Assembly: GCF_900091595.1 (NCBI RefSeq) | Contig: NZ_FMCW01000026.1 | Coordinates: forward strand, 1-64,000 | Source: Micromonospora haikouensis | GTDB lineage: Bacteria; Actinomycetota; Actinomycetes; Mycobacteriales; Micromonosporaceae | Reading direction: 5' to 3' | Length of the DNA stretch: 64,000 nt | Part shown: positions 43,314 through 56,976 of the stretch, piece after piece | Numbering within the stretch: the stretch's first letter is position 1 | Layout of the letters: the number at the start of each line of letters is the position of its first letter | Notes under the pieces: model-generated | The model's input: the letters and a program-made list of their open reading frames with translations, nothing else | Database searches by the model: none | Told to the model about the DNA's origin: nothing | Program-made: the position numbers and the translations under genes

Positions 43314-45124
43314 CCCCCGACGTGGACACCCTCGCCCGGCTCTGGCCGCAGGTCGACCGGGTCGCCGTCAAGGACGGCTGCGTGTACGTCGTCGCCGACG
43401 ACCACCTCGACCCGCTGGCGCTGCGCGGGCAGCTCGCGCGGGAACTGCCCGACGGGGAGCTGCCCCGGCACATCGTCCAGGTCGACTCGCTCGACCCGGC
43501 CGACCTGGTCGCCCCCGACGACCGGTACGGGGCGTACCAGCCGCCGCGCGACGACACCGAACGGCAGCTCGTGCGGGTGTGGGAGGGGGTGCTGGGGCTG
43601 CCCAAGCTCGGCGTGCTCGACGACTTCTACGCCGCCGGCGGGGACTCCCTGGCCGCTGTCGCGCTGGCCGTGGAGGCCCAGCGGGTCTTCGGCACGGCCC
43701 TGTCGCCGGCCGCCGTGCTGCGCCACCCGACCGTGGCCGCCCTCGCCGCCGAGGTACGCCAGGCCCGCGCCGCCACGCCGCTGCCCCGGGCCGCCGCCGC
43801 GCGGGCGTACCCGCTGTCGCCGCAGCAGCGGCGGGTGTTCCTGGCCCAGTCCCGCGACCCGGCCTCGGTGGCCTACCACCTGCCGCTGCTGCTGCCGGTG
43901 CCCGCCGACACCGACGCCGCCCGGCTGGGCCAGGCGCTGCGGCACGTGGTGGCCCGGCACGACATCCTGCGCACCGCGTTCGGCACCGAGGCGGGCCGGC
44001 CGGTGCAGCGGGTGCTGCCCGGCGTGGTGTGTGAGCTGCCCGAGGTGGCCCGCGCCGCCGACGAGCCGGTCGCGGTGACCCCGTTCGACCTGGCCGCCCC
44101 GCCGCTGCTGCGCGCCGAGCTGCGGCGCACCCCGACCGGGGCGGCGCTGGCCCTGGAGCTGCACCACATCGTCACCGACGGGCTCTCCCTGGCCCTGCTG
44201 CTGCGCGAGGTCGACGCCCGCTACGCCGGCCGCGACCTGCCGCCCGTGCCCGCCCAGTACGCCGACTACGCGGTGTGGACGCACGCGCAGGAGCCGCCGG
44301 GGCGCGACTGGTGGCTGGCCCGGTTCGCCGACCCGCCCGCGCCGCCGCGCCTGCCCACCGACGCCGACCGCGGCACGGGGCCCGACGCGGGCGACCCGTC
44401 GACCGCCGCCGCCGGTGTCGTGGAGTTCGCCGTGGACGCCGCCCGCACCGCCGCGCTGCGCGCGCTGGCCCGCCGCGAGGGCGTCACCCTGTTCCACCTG
44501 CTGCTCGCCGGCTACGCGACGTTCCTTGCCGCCGCCACGGGCGGCCCTGGCGGGGCCGACGGCGTCGACGTGACCGTCGGCACGCCGGTGGCCGGCCGGG
44601 GCGCACCCGGGCTGGACGCCACCATGGGCATGTTCGTCAACACCGTCTGCCTGCGCCACCGGGTCCGCCCCGACGTGCCGTTCCGGGCGCTGCTGGCCGA
44701 GGTGGCCCGGGACGCGGTGGACGCCTTCGCCCACCAGGACTTCCCGTTCGACAGCCTGGTCGAGGCGGTGCTGCCGGTGCGCGACCCGCACCGGCACCCG
44801 CTGTTCGACACCCTGTTCGCGATGCAGCACGCCGAGGTGGCCCGGGTCGAGTTCCTCGGCCGGCCGGTGGAGCTGGCCGTCGCCCCGACCGGGCAGGCCA
44901 TGTTCGACCTGGACATGCAGGTCTACGAGCGGCCCGACGGGCTCACCGTGCACTGGGCGTACCACGCCGGGCTGTTCCTGCCGCAGACCGTGCGCGCGTT
45001 CGCCGACCTGTACCTCGACCTGCTCGACGCCGTGCTGGCCGACCCGGGCCGCCCGGTCGGCGAGCTGACCGGCGCGGCGGCCCCCGTGGCCGCCGCCCCG
45101 ACCACCATCGACATCGACCTGTAG
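43310..45124 (+). CDS. NRPS protein 4: A-domain remnant - PCP - C
   Basis: A 604-residue protein. The first 80 residues look like the worn-down C-terminal subdomain of an A domain (LRGQLARELPDGELPRHIVQ parallels the A9 region) without the catalytic Lys motif. A PCP (FYAAGGDSLAAVAL, about 110) follows, then a complete C domain (about 165-590) with intact LHHIVTDGLS. The carrier has no A domain and must be loaded by another protein. The stop is 12 bases before the next ATG, the only real gap among the NRPS genes. Confidence 0.88.
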   Translation: MTPDVDTLARLWPQVDRVAVKDGCVYVVADDHLDPLALRGQLARELPDGELPRHIVQVDSLDPADLVAPDDRYGAYQPPRDDTERQLVRVWEGVLGLPKLGVLDDFYAAGGDSLAAVALAVEAQRVFGTALSPAAVLRHPTVAALAAEVRQARAATPLPRAAAARAYPLSPQQRRVFLAQSRDPASVAYHLPLLLPVPADTDAARLGQALRHVVARHDILRTAFGTEAGRPVQRVLPGVVCELPEVARAADEPVAVTPFDLAAPPLLRAELRRTPTGAALALELHHIVTDGLSLALLLREVDARYAGRDLPPVPAQYADYAVWTHAQEPPGRDWWLARFADPPAPPRLPTDADRGTGPDAGDPSTAAAGVVEFAVDAARTAALRALARREGVTLFHLLLAGYATFLAAATGGPGGADGVDVTVGTPVAGRGAPGLDATMGMFVNTVCLRHRVRPDVPFRALLAEVARDAVDAFAHQDFPFDSLVEAVLPVRDPHRHPLFDTLFAMQHAEVARVEFLGRPVELAVAPTGQAMFDLDMQVYERPDGLTVHWAYHAGLFLPQTVRAFADLYLDLLDAVLADPGRPVGELTGAAAPVAAAPTTIDIDL

Positions 45125-45136
45125 CCGGGAGAGCTC

Positions 45137-50183
<5,047 letters not shown>

Positions 50184-50191
<8 letters not shown>

Positions 50192-51011
50192 CCGCACGCC
50201 CACCAGCGCCCCCGAGCGCCCCGCCACGCCGCGCGGCGAGTTCGTCGCCGGGGCCCGCTCGATGGTGCCGTTCCTGCTGTCCGCGTTCCCCCTCGGCGTG
50301 ATCGGCGGGACACTCGGCCTGGCCAGCGGGCTGTCCTACCTGGAGACGTTCGGGCTGGCCATGGTGGTCAACTCCGGCACCGCCCAGTTCATCGGCTTCA
50401 AGCTGATCGCCGAGGGCGCGGCGTGGCCGGTGATCGTCCTGACCACCCTCATCCTCAGCCTGCGCATGCTGATCTATTCGACGCTGCTCGCCCCGCACGT
50501 GCGGGAGCTGCCGCAACGGTGGCGGCTGCTGCTCGGCTTCGGGCTGATCGACGCGGTCTTCTTCGTCGCGTTCGACCGGATGAAGGGCGGCGAGCCGGCC
50601 CGCCGCAAGAGCATGTTCTACTTCGGCGCGTCCGCCGTCATGTACGTCAACTGGGCCGTCGCCACCGTCGTCGGCATGGTCGCCGGGCACCTGCTGCCCG
50701 AGCGGTGGCGCGCCGGCCTCGACTTCCCGATGACCGCCGTCTTCCTCGTCGTGCTCGCCGGGGCGCTGGCCGGCTGGAAGATCTGGAGCGCCGCCGTGTC
50801 GGCCGGCGCGCTGGCGATGCTGTTCCTCGGGCTGCCGTACAACCTGGGGTTGATCGTGGCCGCCCTCGGCGGCGCGTGCGTGGGGATGGCCTGCGAGCGG
50901 ATCGAACGCCGCTGGTTCCCGCCGAAGCCGCAGGAACCGCCGCCCGCCGAGGAGCCGGCGCGCGACGACGACCCGGCGGTCGCGCCCGCCGTCGACGGCG
51001 ACGGAAGGTGA
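50184..51011 (+). CDS. azlC: AzlC-like amino-acid exporter subunit
   Basis: The 275-residue membrane protein has the AzlC pattern: GARSMVPFLLSAFPLGVIGGTLG, SGTAQFIGFKLI and LRMLIYSTLLAPH, with about seven helices and an acidic, Pro-rich tail. With AzlD it forms a pump known for branched-chain amino acids and analogues. In this block it may export the peptide, a fragment or a toxic amino acid. GGGGAGG precedes ATG, which lies 8 bases inside NRPS 5. Confidence 0.85.
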
Positions 51012-51016
51012 CCACG

Positions 51017-51346
51017 ATGTCCATGCTGCTGCTCATCCTCGGCATGGGGCTGGCGACCTTCGCCCCCCGGTACGTCCCGCTGCTGGTCTTCCGCGACCGG
51101 GAGCTGCCCGCCGACGTCAAGACGTTCCTCGGCTACCTGCCGGCGGCCCTGCTCGCCGCCATCGCCGTGCCGTCCGTGCTCGCCCCGGTCGACAACCGGG
51201 TCGAGATCACCGTGGTCACGATCCCCTACCTGGTGGCCGGGTTGGTCACCCTGGTGACCGGTCTGTTCGTCGAACGGTTCATGATCGTGTGGACGGTCGG
51301 GCTGGCGGTCTTCTTCGGGCTGCGCTGGTGGTTGGGGGCGATGTGA
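51017..51346 (+). CDS. azlD: AzlD-like exporter subunit
   Basis: A 109-residue, four-helix membrane protein with TFAPRYVPLLVFRDRELPADVKTFLGYLP in two characteristic parts (FAPRYVPLL and the LPADVKTFLGYLP loop), typical of AzlD. GGAAGG lies 8 nt before ATG 51017; a GTG at 51008 overlapping the azlC stop is the alternative start. The small partner stabilises AzlC in the known branched-chain amino-acid exporter. Confidence 0.85.
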   Translation: MSMLLLILGMGLATFAPRYVPLLVFRDRELPADVKTFLGYLPAALLAAIAVPSVLAPVDNRVEITVVTIPYLVAGLVTLVTGLFVERFMIVWTVGLAVFFGLRWWLGAM

Positions 51347-52227
51347 CGGGCGACGACGACCCGGTGCGGGAGCCGCTGCGGGTCGCCGCCGCGCAGATCG
51401 AGGCGGTCGGCGGCGACCTGGCCGGCAACGCGGCGGCCCACGTCGCGGCCGTCGCCGAGGCCGCCGCCCTCGGCGCCCGCGTGGTCGTCTTTCCCGAGCT
51501 GTCGCTGTGCGGGTACGACTACCCGCTGCTCGCCGCCGACGTCGCCCGCTGCGAGGTCGAGGTGGGCGACGCGGTCCTGCGGACGGTGGGCGGGGCCTGC
51601 CGGGCGCACCGGGTGACCGCCGTGGTCGGCGGCTGCGCCCGACGCGCCGACGGCTGGGCCATCGCCGCGTTCGTCGTCGGCCCCGACGGCGCGGTGTCCG
51701 CCACCTACCACAAGCGGCACCTCGACGCCGACGAGCGCGCGGTGTTCGTCGCCGGCCACACCGACACGATGGTGCAGGTCGGCGGCTGGCGGCTCGGTCT
51801 CGGCGTCTGCTACGACGCGAGCTTTCCCGAGCACGCCCGGGGCCTGGCCCTGGCCGGCGCGGACGCCTACCTGGTGCCCGGCGCGTTCACCGTCGGCGAC
51901 TCCGACCACCGGCGCGGCGTCTACTTCCCGGCCCGCGCCCTGGAGAACACCAGCTACGTGCTGTTCGCCAACTACGCGGGCGCGCACGGCGGCTGGCGCT
52001 TCGCCGGCCACAGCGCCGTGTACGGCCCCGACGGCCGGGCCCTGGCCGCCGCCGGCACCGCCGCCGGGCTCGCCGTCGCCGACCTCGACGACGCGGTGCT
52101 GCGCCGCCAGCGCGACAGCCAGCGGATGCTGCGCGACCGGGCCGCCCCCGCGCCCGCGCCAAGCCCCGTCGTCATCCCCCCGCCCGACCCCGGGCAACGA
52201 TCCGACCAGCATGAGGAGCACCGGTGA
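51343..52227 (+). CDS. Carbon-nitrogen hydrolase (nitrilase superfamily)
   Basis: The 294-residue enzyme has the Glu-Lys-Cys triad: FPELSLCGYDY, YHKRHLDADE and LGVCYDASFPEHARG. Members hydrolyse amides, nitriles or N-carbamoyl groups. Within the block it could trim an amide in the product or make a precursor. The C-terminal 25 residues are Pro-rich and extend beyond the usual fold. GTG overlaps the azlD stop; its stop overlaps the next GTG by 4 bases. Confidence 0.88.
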   Translation: MTGDDDPVREPLRVAAAQIEAVGGDLAGNAAAHVAAVAEAAALGARVVVFPELSLCGYDYPLLAADVARCEVEVGDAVLRTVGGACRAHRVTAVVGGCARRADGWAIAAFVVGPDGAVSATYHKRHLDADERAVFVAGHTDTMVQVGGWRLGLGVCYDASFPEHARGLALAGADAYLVPGAFTVGDSDHRRGVYFPARALENTSYVLFANYAGAHGGWRFAGHSAVYGPDGRALAAAGTAAGLAVADLDDAVLRRQRDSQRMLRDRAAPAPAPSPVVIPPPDPGQRSDQHEEHR

Positions 52228-53405
52228 CCGGCATCGGCACGACCGCGATCCACGGCGACGACGGCCTGTACCCCACGGGCGCGGTGTCGCCCCCGATCGT
52301 GCAGAGCGCCACGTTCGGCGCCGAGAGCGACGAGCGGTTCACCGAGGTCGCCACGCAGGTGCGCCCCGACGCCTTCTACACCCGCTACGGCAACCCCAAC
52401 CACGCCCAGGTGGCCGCCGTGGTCGCCGAGCTGGAGGGCGTCGAGACGGGCCTGGTCACCGCCTCCGGCATGGGCGCGGTCACCACCATCGCGCTGGCCC
52501 TGCTCAGCGCCGGGGACCACGTGATCGTGCAGCGCAGCACGTACGGCGGCACCACCTCGCTGGCCACCGGCCTGCTCACCCGGTTCGGGGTGACCTGCAC
52601 CCAGGTCGACCAGACCGACGTCGACGCGTTCGCCCGCGCCCTGACCCCGCGCACCCGGCTGCTGCTCGTGGAGACCCCCAGCAACCCGCTGCTGGAGCTG
52701 ACCGACCTGACCGCCGTGATCGAGCTGGCCCACGCCCACGGCGCGTACGCCGTCGTGGACAACACGTTCGCCACCCCGGTCAACCAGCGGCCGGCGGCCC
52801 TCGGCGCGGACCTGGTCTGGCACAGCGCCACGAAGTTCCTCGGCGGCCACTCCGACGTCACCGCCGGGGTGGTCGTCGGCTCCGCCGAGCTGGTCGACCG
52901 GGTCTGGCAGACCGCCATCGTCACCGGCGCGACGCTGGGCCCGATCGACTCCTGGCTGCTGCTGCGCGGCATCCGCACGCTGCCGCTGCGGATGGCCCGG
53001 CACAACGACAACGCCCTCGCCCTGGCCCGGGAGCTGGAGGCGCACCCGGCGGTCGCCCGGGTCCGCTACCCGGGGCTGCCCAGCCACCCCCAGCACGACC
53101 TGGCCACCAGGCAGATGAGCGGGTACGGCGGCGTGTTCAGCCTCGACCTGGCCGGCGGCCAGCCGGCGGCGGCCACCCTCCTCGCCGAGCTGCGGCTGGC
53201 CAAGCGGGCCGCCAGCCTCGGCAGCGTCAGCACCCTCGTGGTGCACCCGCGTTCCATGTGGGCGGGGATCGTCGACACCGCGCAGCTCGCCGCCACCGGC
53301 ATCGGGGAGGGCCTCGTGCGGGTCTCCACCGGCATCGAGGACACCGCCGACCTGCTCGCCGACTTCACCCGCGCCCTCGACGCCGTGACCGGACGGGCGG
53401 CCTGA
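52224..53405 (+). CDS. PLP-dependent Cys/Met metabolism enzyme (gamma-lyase/synthase family)
   Basis: A 393-residue fold-type I enzyme. YTRYGNPNH binds PLP phosphate across the dimer, VETPSNPLLELTD and VDNTFATP are family motifs, and HSATKFLGGHSD holds the Schiff-base Lys. Relatives include cystathionine gamma-lyase, methionine gamma-lyase and gamma-synthases that build unusual amino acids by gamma-substitution. Its place at the end of an NRPS operon suggests precursor supply, but the reaction cannot be told from sequence alone. Confidence 0.88.
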   Translation: MTGIGTTAIHGDDGLYPTGAVSPPIVQSATFGAESDERFTEVATQVRPDAFYTRYGNPNHAQVAAVVAELEGVETGLVTASGMGAVTTIALALLSAGDHVIVQRSTYGGTTSLATGLLTRFGVTCTQVDQTDVDAFARALTPRTRLLLVETPSNPLLELTDLTAVIELAHAHGAYAVVDNTFATPVNQRPAALGADLVWHSATKFLGGHSDVTAGVVVGSAELVDRVWQTAIVTGATLGPIDSWLLLRGIRTLPLRMARHNDNALALARELEAHPAVARVRYPGLPSHPQHDLATRQMSGYGGVFSLDLAGGQPAAATLLAELRLAKRAASLGSVSTLVVHPRSMWAGIVDTAQLAATGIGEGLVRVSTGIEDTADLLADFTRALDAVTGRAA

Positions 53406-54397
53406 TGGGGCATCCCGTGGTGGAGCCGTACGACCAGGGAATGCTCGACGTGGGCGACGGGCACCTCGTCTACTGGGAGGTGTCCGGCAACCCGGACGGC
53501 AGGCCGGCCGTGGCCGTGCACGGCGGCCCCGGCGGCAGCTCGTCGCCCGGCACGCGCCGCCTGTTCGACCCGGCCCGCTACCGGCTCGTCCAGTTCGACC
53601 AGCGCGGCTGCGGGCGCAGCACCCCGCACGCCAGCGACCCGGCCGCCGACCTGCGGCACAACACCACCGACCACCTGCTGGCCGACATGGAGCGGCTGCG
53701 CGAGCACCTCGGCGTCGACCGGTGGCTGCTGTTCGGCAACTCGTGGGGCTCCACCCTCGGCCTCGCGTACGCCCAGCGCCACCCGCAGCGGGTCAGCGCG
53801 ATCGTCCTCGTCGGGGTCACGATGAGCCGCCGGTCGGAGATCGACTGGCTGTACCGGGGTGTCGGCCGGTTCTTCCCCGAGCAGTGGCGGCGGTTCGTCG
53901 ACGCCGTGCCGGCCGCCGACCGCCCGGCGATCGCACCGGGCCGGGGCTCGGCCGCCGAGCTGCTCGCCGCGTACGCCCGGCTGCTGGAGCACCCGGACGC
54001 CCAGGTCCGCCAGCGGGCCGCGATCGCCTGGCTCACCTGGGAGGACGCCGTCGTCTCCCTCGAACCGAACGGCACGCCCGACGTCTACCGCGACCAGCCG
54101 CCGGACGACCAGGTCGCGTTCGCCCGGCTCTGCGCGCACTACTTCTCCCACGGCATGTGGCTCGCCGACGACGCGCTGCTGCGCGACGCCCACCGGCTCG
54201 CCGGCATCCCCGGCGTGCTCGTGCACGGGCGTTTCGACCTCGGCGCGCCGCTGGAGACGCCGTGGTCGCTGGCCCGCGCCTGGCCCGACGCGGAGCTGAT
54301 CGTGGTCGACGACTCCGGGCACACCGGCAGCGACGCCCTGCGTGGGCACCTGCGCGCCGCGCTCGACCGGTTCGCCCCGGTGTCACCGGCCGGCTGA
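53405..54397 (+). CDS. Proline-iminopeptidase-like alpha/beta hydrolase (S33)
   Basis: The 330-residue protein carries VHGGPGGSSSPG, FDQRGCGRSTPH and FGNSWGSTLGLAYA (nucleophile Ser), with late Asp (HGRFDLGAP) and His (DDSGHTG), the signature set of proline iminopeptidases. It removes an N-terminal residue, usually Pro and sometimes Ala, from peptides. As the last gene of the block (TGATG junction with the previous gene) it may mature or inactivate the peptide, whose first residue is predicted to be Ala. Confidence 0.88.
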   Translation: MGHPVVEPYDQGMLDVGDGHLVYWEVSGNPDGRPAVAVHGGPGGSSSPGTRRLFDPARYRLVQFDQRGCGRSTPHASDPAADLRHNTTDHLLADMERLREHLGVDRWLLFGNSWGSTLGLAYAQRHPQRVSAIVLVGVTMSRRSEIDWLYRGVGRFFPEQWRRFVDAVPAADRPAIAPGRGSAAELLAAYARLLEHPDAQVRQRAAIAWLTWEDAVVSLEPNGTPDVYRDQPPDDQVAFARLCAHYFSHGMWLADDALLRDAHRLAGIPGVLVHGRFDLGAPLETPWSLARAWPDAELIVVDDSGHTGSDALRGHLRAALDRFAPVSPAG

Positions 54398-54480
54398 GCG
54401 GCGTCAGCCACCGCCTATGATCCACAGTGCCGTGACCCGTGGTGGCGGCTTCGTCCTTCCATCGTGAGGTGACCCCCTAC

Positions 54481-55281
54481 ATGCAGGCTCGACGTCTGGT
54501 CGCCATCGTGACGGCCCTGACCGCCGTTCTCGCCGCCACCGGTTGTGGTCCGGACGACTCCGGGCAGCAGGCTTCCGTCTCGACGACGGAGGCGTCGTGC
54601 CGCCGCTCCGACGCCTCCCCGGTCGGGCGGCAGGGCGGGAGCGAGGAGCTGGCTGCCGCCGTCGGTTGGATCTCGCGGGAGCCGGTCCGGGTCACCACCG
54701 ACTCGGCGGCGGCCACCGGTCAGGGGGTGATGGACGCGCGGAGACGCACCGCAACGATGTCCTACACCCTGAAGAGGAACGACCGGATGATCCTCGTGAC
54801 GTTAGAAGAGGACGACGTGTACTTCGCCATGCTCAACGTGCCGGGGATCAGCTTCGGGACGATGTACTCGCTGTCCAGGGCCGAGGTGCCCGCAGGCAGC
54901 TACCTGGACGTCGACCCCACCGACCTGGGCGGCGCGCGCCGGTTGGTCGACGCGGTGGTGAGCGTGCAGAGCGGCGGCGAGCAGGCGGCCACGGGCAAGC
55001 GGCGGCTCGCCGGTGCCGTCGACCTGACGGCCACCTGGTATGCGAACGAGGAACTGTGCCGGAAGTTCGGCGACAGGGTCCGGGCGGTCCCGTTCACCGC
55101 GACCGTCGATGACCAGGGTCGGCTGGTCGAGTTCGTCGTCGAGCTGCACGCCCTCGCACCCGAACTGGGCGACGCGCGCACGAACTTGGAGGCCCTGGGA
55201 ATGCCGACGAATCCCCAACGACCCCCGGGGAGTCAGCCTGCCGGCGACGTCCGCTCGCTGTTGGCGGCATTCGAAAGCTGA
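54481..55281 (+). CDS. Putative lipoprotein, LppX/LolA-like fold possible
   Basis: A 266-residue protein with a clear lipoprotein signal: MQARRLVAIVTALTAVLA followed by ATGC. The mature part has a beta-rich region (TATMSYTLKRNDRMILVTLE, then ATWYANEELCRKFGD, then FTATVDDQGRLVEFVVEL) resembling actinobacterial LppX/LprG or LolA-like lipid-binding lipoproteins. The similarity is by pattern only. GAGGTGA precedes the ATG. It is probably anchored on the outer face of the membrane. Confidence 0.65.
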   Translation: MQARRLVAIVTALTAVLAATGCGPDDSGQQASVSTTEASCRRSDASPVGRQGGSEELAAAVGWISREPVRVTTDSAAATGQGVMDARRRTATMSYTLKRNDRMILVTLEEDDVYFAMLNVPGISFGTMYSLSRAEVPAGSYLDVDPTDLGGARRLVDAVVSVQSGGEQAATGKRRLAGAVDLTATWYANEELCRKFGDRVRAVPFTATVDDQGRLVEFVVELHALAPELGDARTNLEALGMPTNPQRPPGSQPAGDVRSLLAAFES

Positions 55282-55411
55282 CCATACGTCTGGCCCTGCG
55301 CCGACGCGTTCGCCTGCTCCCTGTGTTGGACTGGCCGCGAAGCGTTACTGCACGTACCGTCCGTTGTGCAGGCTCCACGCCGAACGTCGTCGATCTCGTC
55401 CAGGAGGAGTC

Positions 55412-56605
55412 ATGGCCGACTACATCGGGCTGCGCGTCGCCAGATGGCGGGACGTCGCCGGGATGACGCAGCAGCAACTGGCCGATCGGATCAGTGTGAC
55501 CGCCTCCTACATCTCGATGATCGAGTCGGGTAGGCGGCCGGTAACGAAGCGGTCGCGGCTCATCGCCCTGGCGAGTGCTCTCGGCGTCAGCGTCACCGAC
55601 CTCACCGGGCAGCCGCACGCGCCACGCAGCGAGGACGATCTCGCCATCTACACCACCGTTCCGGCGCTGCGCGGTGCCCTCGACGACGACCCCGAGGAGC
55701 CGGGACGGTTGCTGGACCCAGCCGAGCTGCGGGCGTCCGTGGATCAGGCGATGGCGGCCCGGATGGCCTGCGACTACAAGGCATTGGCTCGACTGCTGCC
55801 CGATCTGGTTGCCGCCACGCGACAGCTCGCCGACTCCGGGCACCCGGAGGGACCGCGACTGTTCGTACGGGCGGCGGTGACCACTGTGCTCGCCATCAAG
55901 CCGTTCGGCTACATCGACCTGGCGGCGCGGTACGCCGAGCGCGCCGAGCAGGTCGCCGCGCTGGCCGGGCCGGCGGAGGCCGCAGCCGCCGCGTTCGCCG
56001 CCGCGCAGAGTGCCCTGTCGTCGGGCACGCACGGTGGTCGGCGGCGGTCGCTGGTGGTGGCGACGCGCGCAGCGGAACGACTGGGCGACACGGGCGACGA
56101 CGCGGCGTTGACCTGGTACGGGATGCTCCACCTGCACTCCGCGATGTCGGCGGCATCGTTGGGCACCGGCGACCCGGATGGGCACCTGGCCGAGGCGGAG
56201 AGCGCCGCGCGTCGGGCCGGGTCCGACCCCTGGCGGATGGAGTTCACGCCGGCGAACTGCGGCATCTGGCGGGTGGGCGTGGCCGTCGAGAACGGCACCC
56301 CTGAGCGTGCGCCAGAGCGGGCCCGGCGCGTCGACCGGTCCCAGATTCGCAGCGCGAACCGTCGATGCCGCCTGCACCTGGACGCGGGGCGCGGGTGGTA
56401 TGCGGCTGGCGACCAGGACCGGGCGATCCTGGCGTTCCTGGAGGCCGATAACGCGTCGCCCGCAGAGTTGCGGTCACGGCCGAGCGTGCGGGAGATCGTC
56501 GGGCAGATGGTCCGGGACGCCCGCCGACGGGGCACCGCCGAGCTGCGGGATCTCGCGACCCGGGTCGGCGTCGACCCACTGGACCCGGAACCACACGGAA
56601 TCTAA
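55412..56605 (+). CDS. XRE-family regulator with TPR-like C-terminal region
   Basis: A 397-residue protein with an N-terminal helix-turn-helix (MTQQQLADRISVTASYISMIESG, given here in two halves: MTQQQLADRI and SYISMIESG). About 320 residues of Ala-rich helices in TPR-like arrangement follow, as in many actinobacterial transcriptional regulators. AGGAGGAG lies 4 nt before ATG. No ligand-binding motif is visible. Its target is unknown; it lies about 1 kb after the NRPS block and could in principle regulate it. Confidence 0.8.
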   Translation: MADYIGLRVARWRDVAGMTQQQLADRISVTASYISMIESGRRPVTKRSRLIALASALGVSVTDLTGQPHAPRSEDDLAIYTTVPALRGALDDDPEEPGRLLDPAELRASVDQAMAARMACDYKALARLLPDLVAATRQLADSGHPEGPRLFVRAAVTTVLAIKPFGYIDLAARYAERAEQVAALAGPAEAAAAAFAAAQSALSSGTHGGRRRSLVVATRAAERLGDTGDDAALTWYGMLHLHSAMSAASLGTGDPDGHLAEAESAARRAGSDPWRMEFTPANCGIWRVGVAVENGTPERAPERARRVDRSQIRSANRRCRLHLDAGRGWYAAGDQDRAILAFLEADNASPAELRSRPSVREIVGQMVRDARRRGTAELRDLATRVGVDPLDPEPHGI

Positions 56606-56650
56606 CTCACGGTTATCTTTCCGTCACTCCGACTGCTCTAGCGTCAGGGC

Positions 56651-56740
56651 AGGGACGCGATGGAGATCTTGGAAGATGGTGGCCCCTCCAGGGGCCGTTT
56701 CCTTCCAAGATCTCCCACGGGCACTGGCGGTCGCGTCCCT
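56651..56740. repeat. 90-bp nested palindrome between two regulator genes
   Basis: Three nested perfect inverted repeats share one centre: AGGGACGCGA (56651-56660) with 56731-56740, GGAGATCTTGGAAG (56662-56675) with 56702-56715, and GGCCCCT (56681-56687) with 56690-56696. Together they could fold into a long interrupted hairpin. It starts 46 nt after the stop of one XRE gene and ends 71 nt before the next small gene, so it could be a terminator, an RNA regulatory element or a small mobile repeat. Confidence 0.75.
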
Positions 56741-56811
56741 TCCACCGGGTGTGGCGGTGGCGGTCCTTCCCTGGGCCGCTGCGCCGCGCCCCTGGCAACG
56801 GAGGCGGGACG

Positions 56812-56976
56812 ATGAGCGACGACGGGCCGGTCGAGGGTCGGGGCGAGCAGATCCAACAGGCGGAGCGGGAGGCAGCCCGGCAGCGGCTGCTCGCACAGGC
56901 CGAGGCGGAGCGGATACCGGCCGAGGAGACGACCCGGGCGGTGCCGGACCGGCGGTGGCGGCGTGGACAGCGGTGA
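56812..56976 (+). CDS. Small charged protein upstream of second XRE regulator
   Basis: A 54-residue Gln/Glu/Arg-rich, probably helical protein (QIQQAEREAARQRLLAQAEA). GGAGGCGGG stands 3 nt before ATG. It overlaps the next gene by 14 bases, as a coupled pair. No family recognised; it could be a partner of the regulator. Confidence 0.45.
   Translation: MSDDGPVEGRGEQIQQAEREAARQRLLAQAEAERIPAEETTRAVPDRRWRRGQR

Noticed and set aside
56613..56798. Small minus-strand gene over the 90-bp palindrome
   Set aside because: Its frame is simply the complement of the inverted repeats, with no ribosome-binding site or protein-like sequence.
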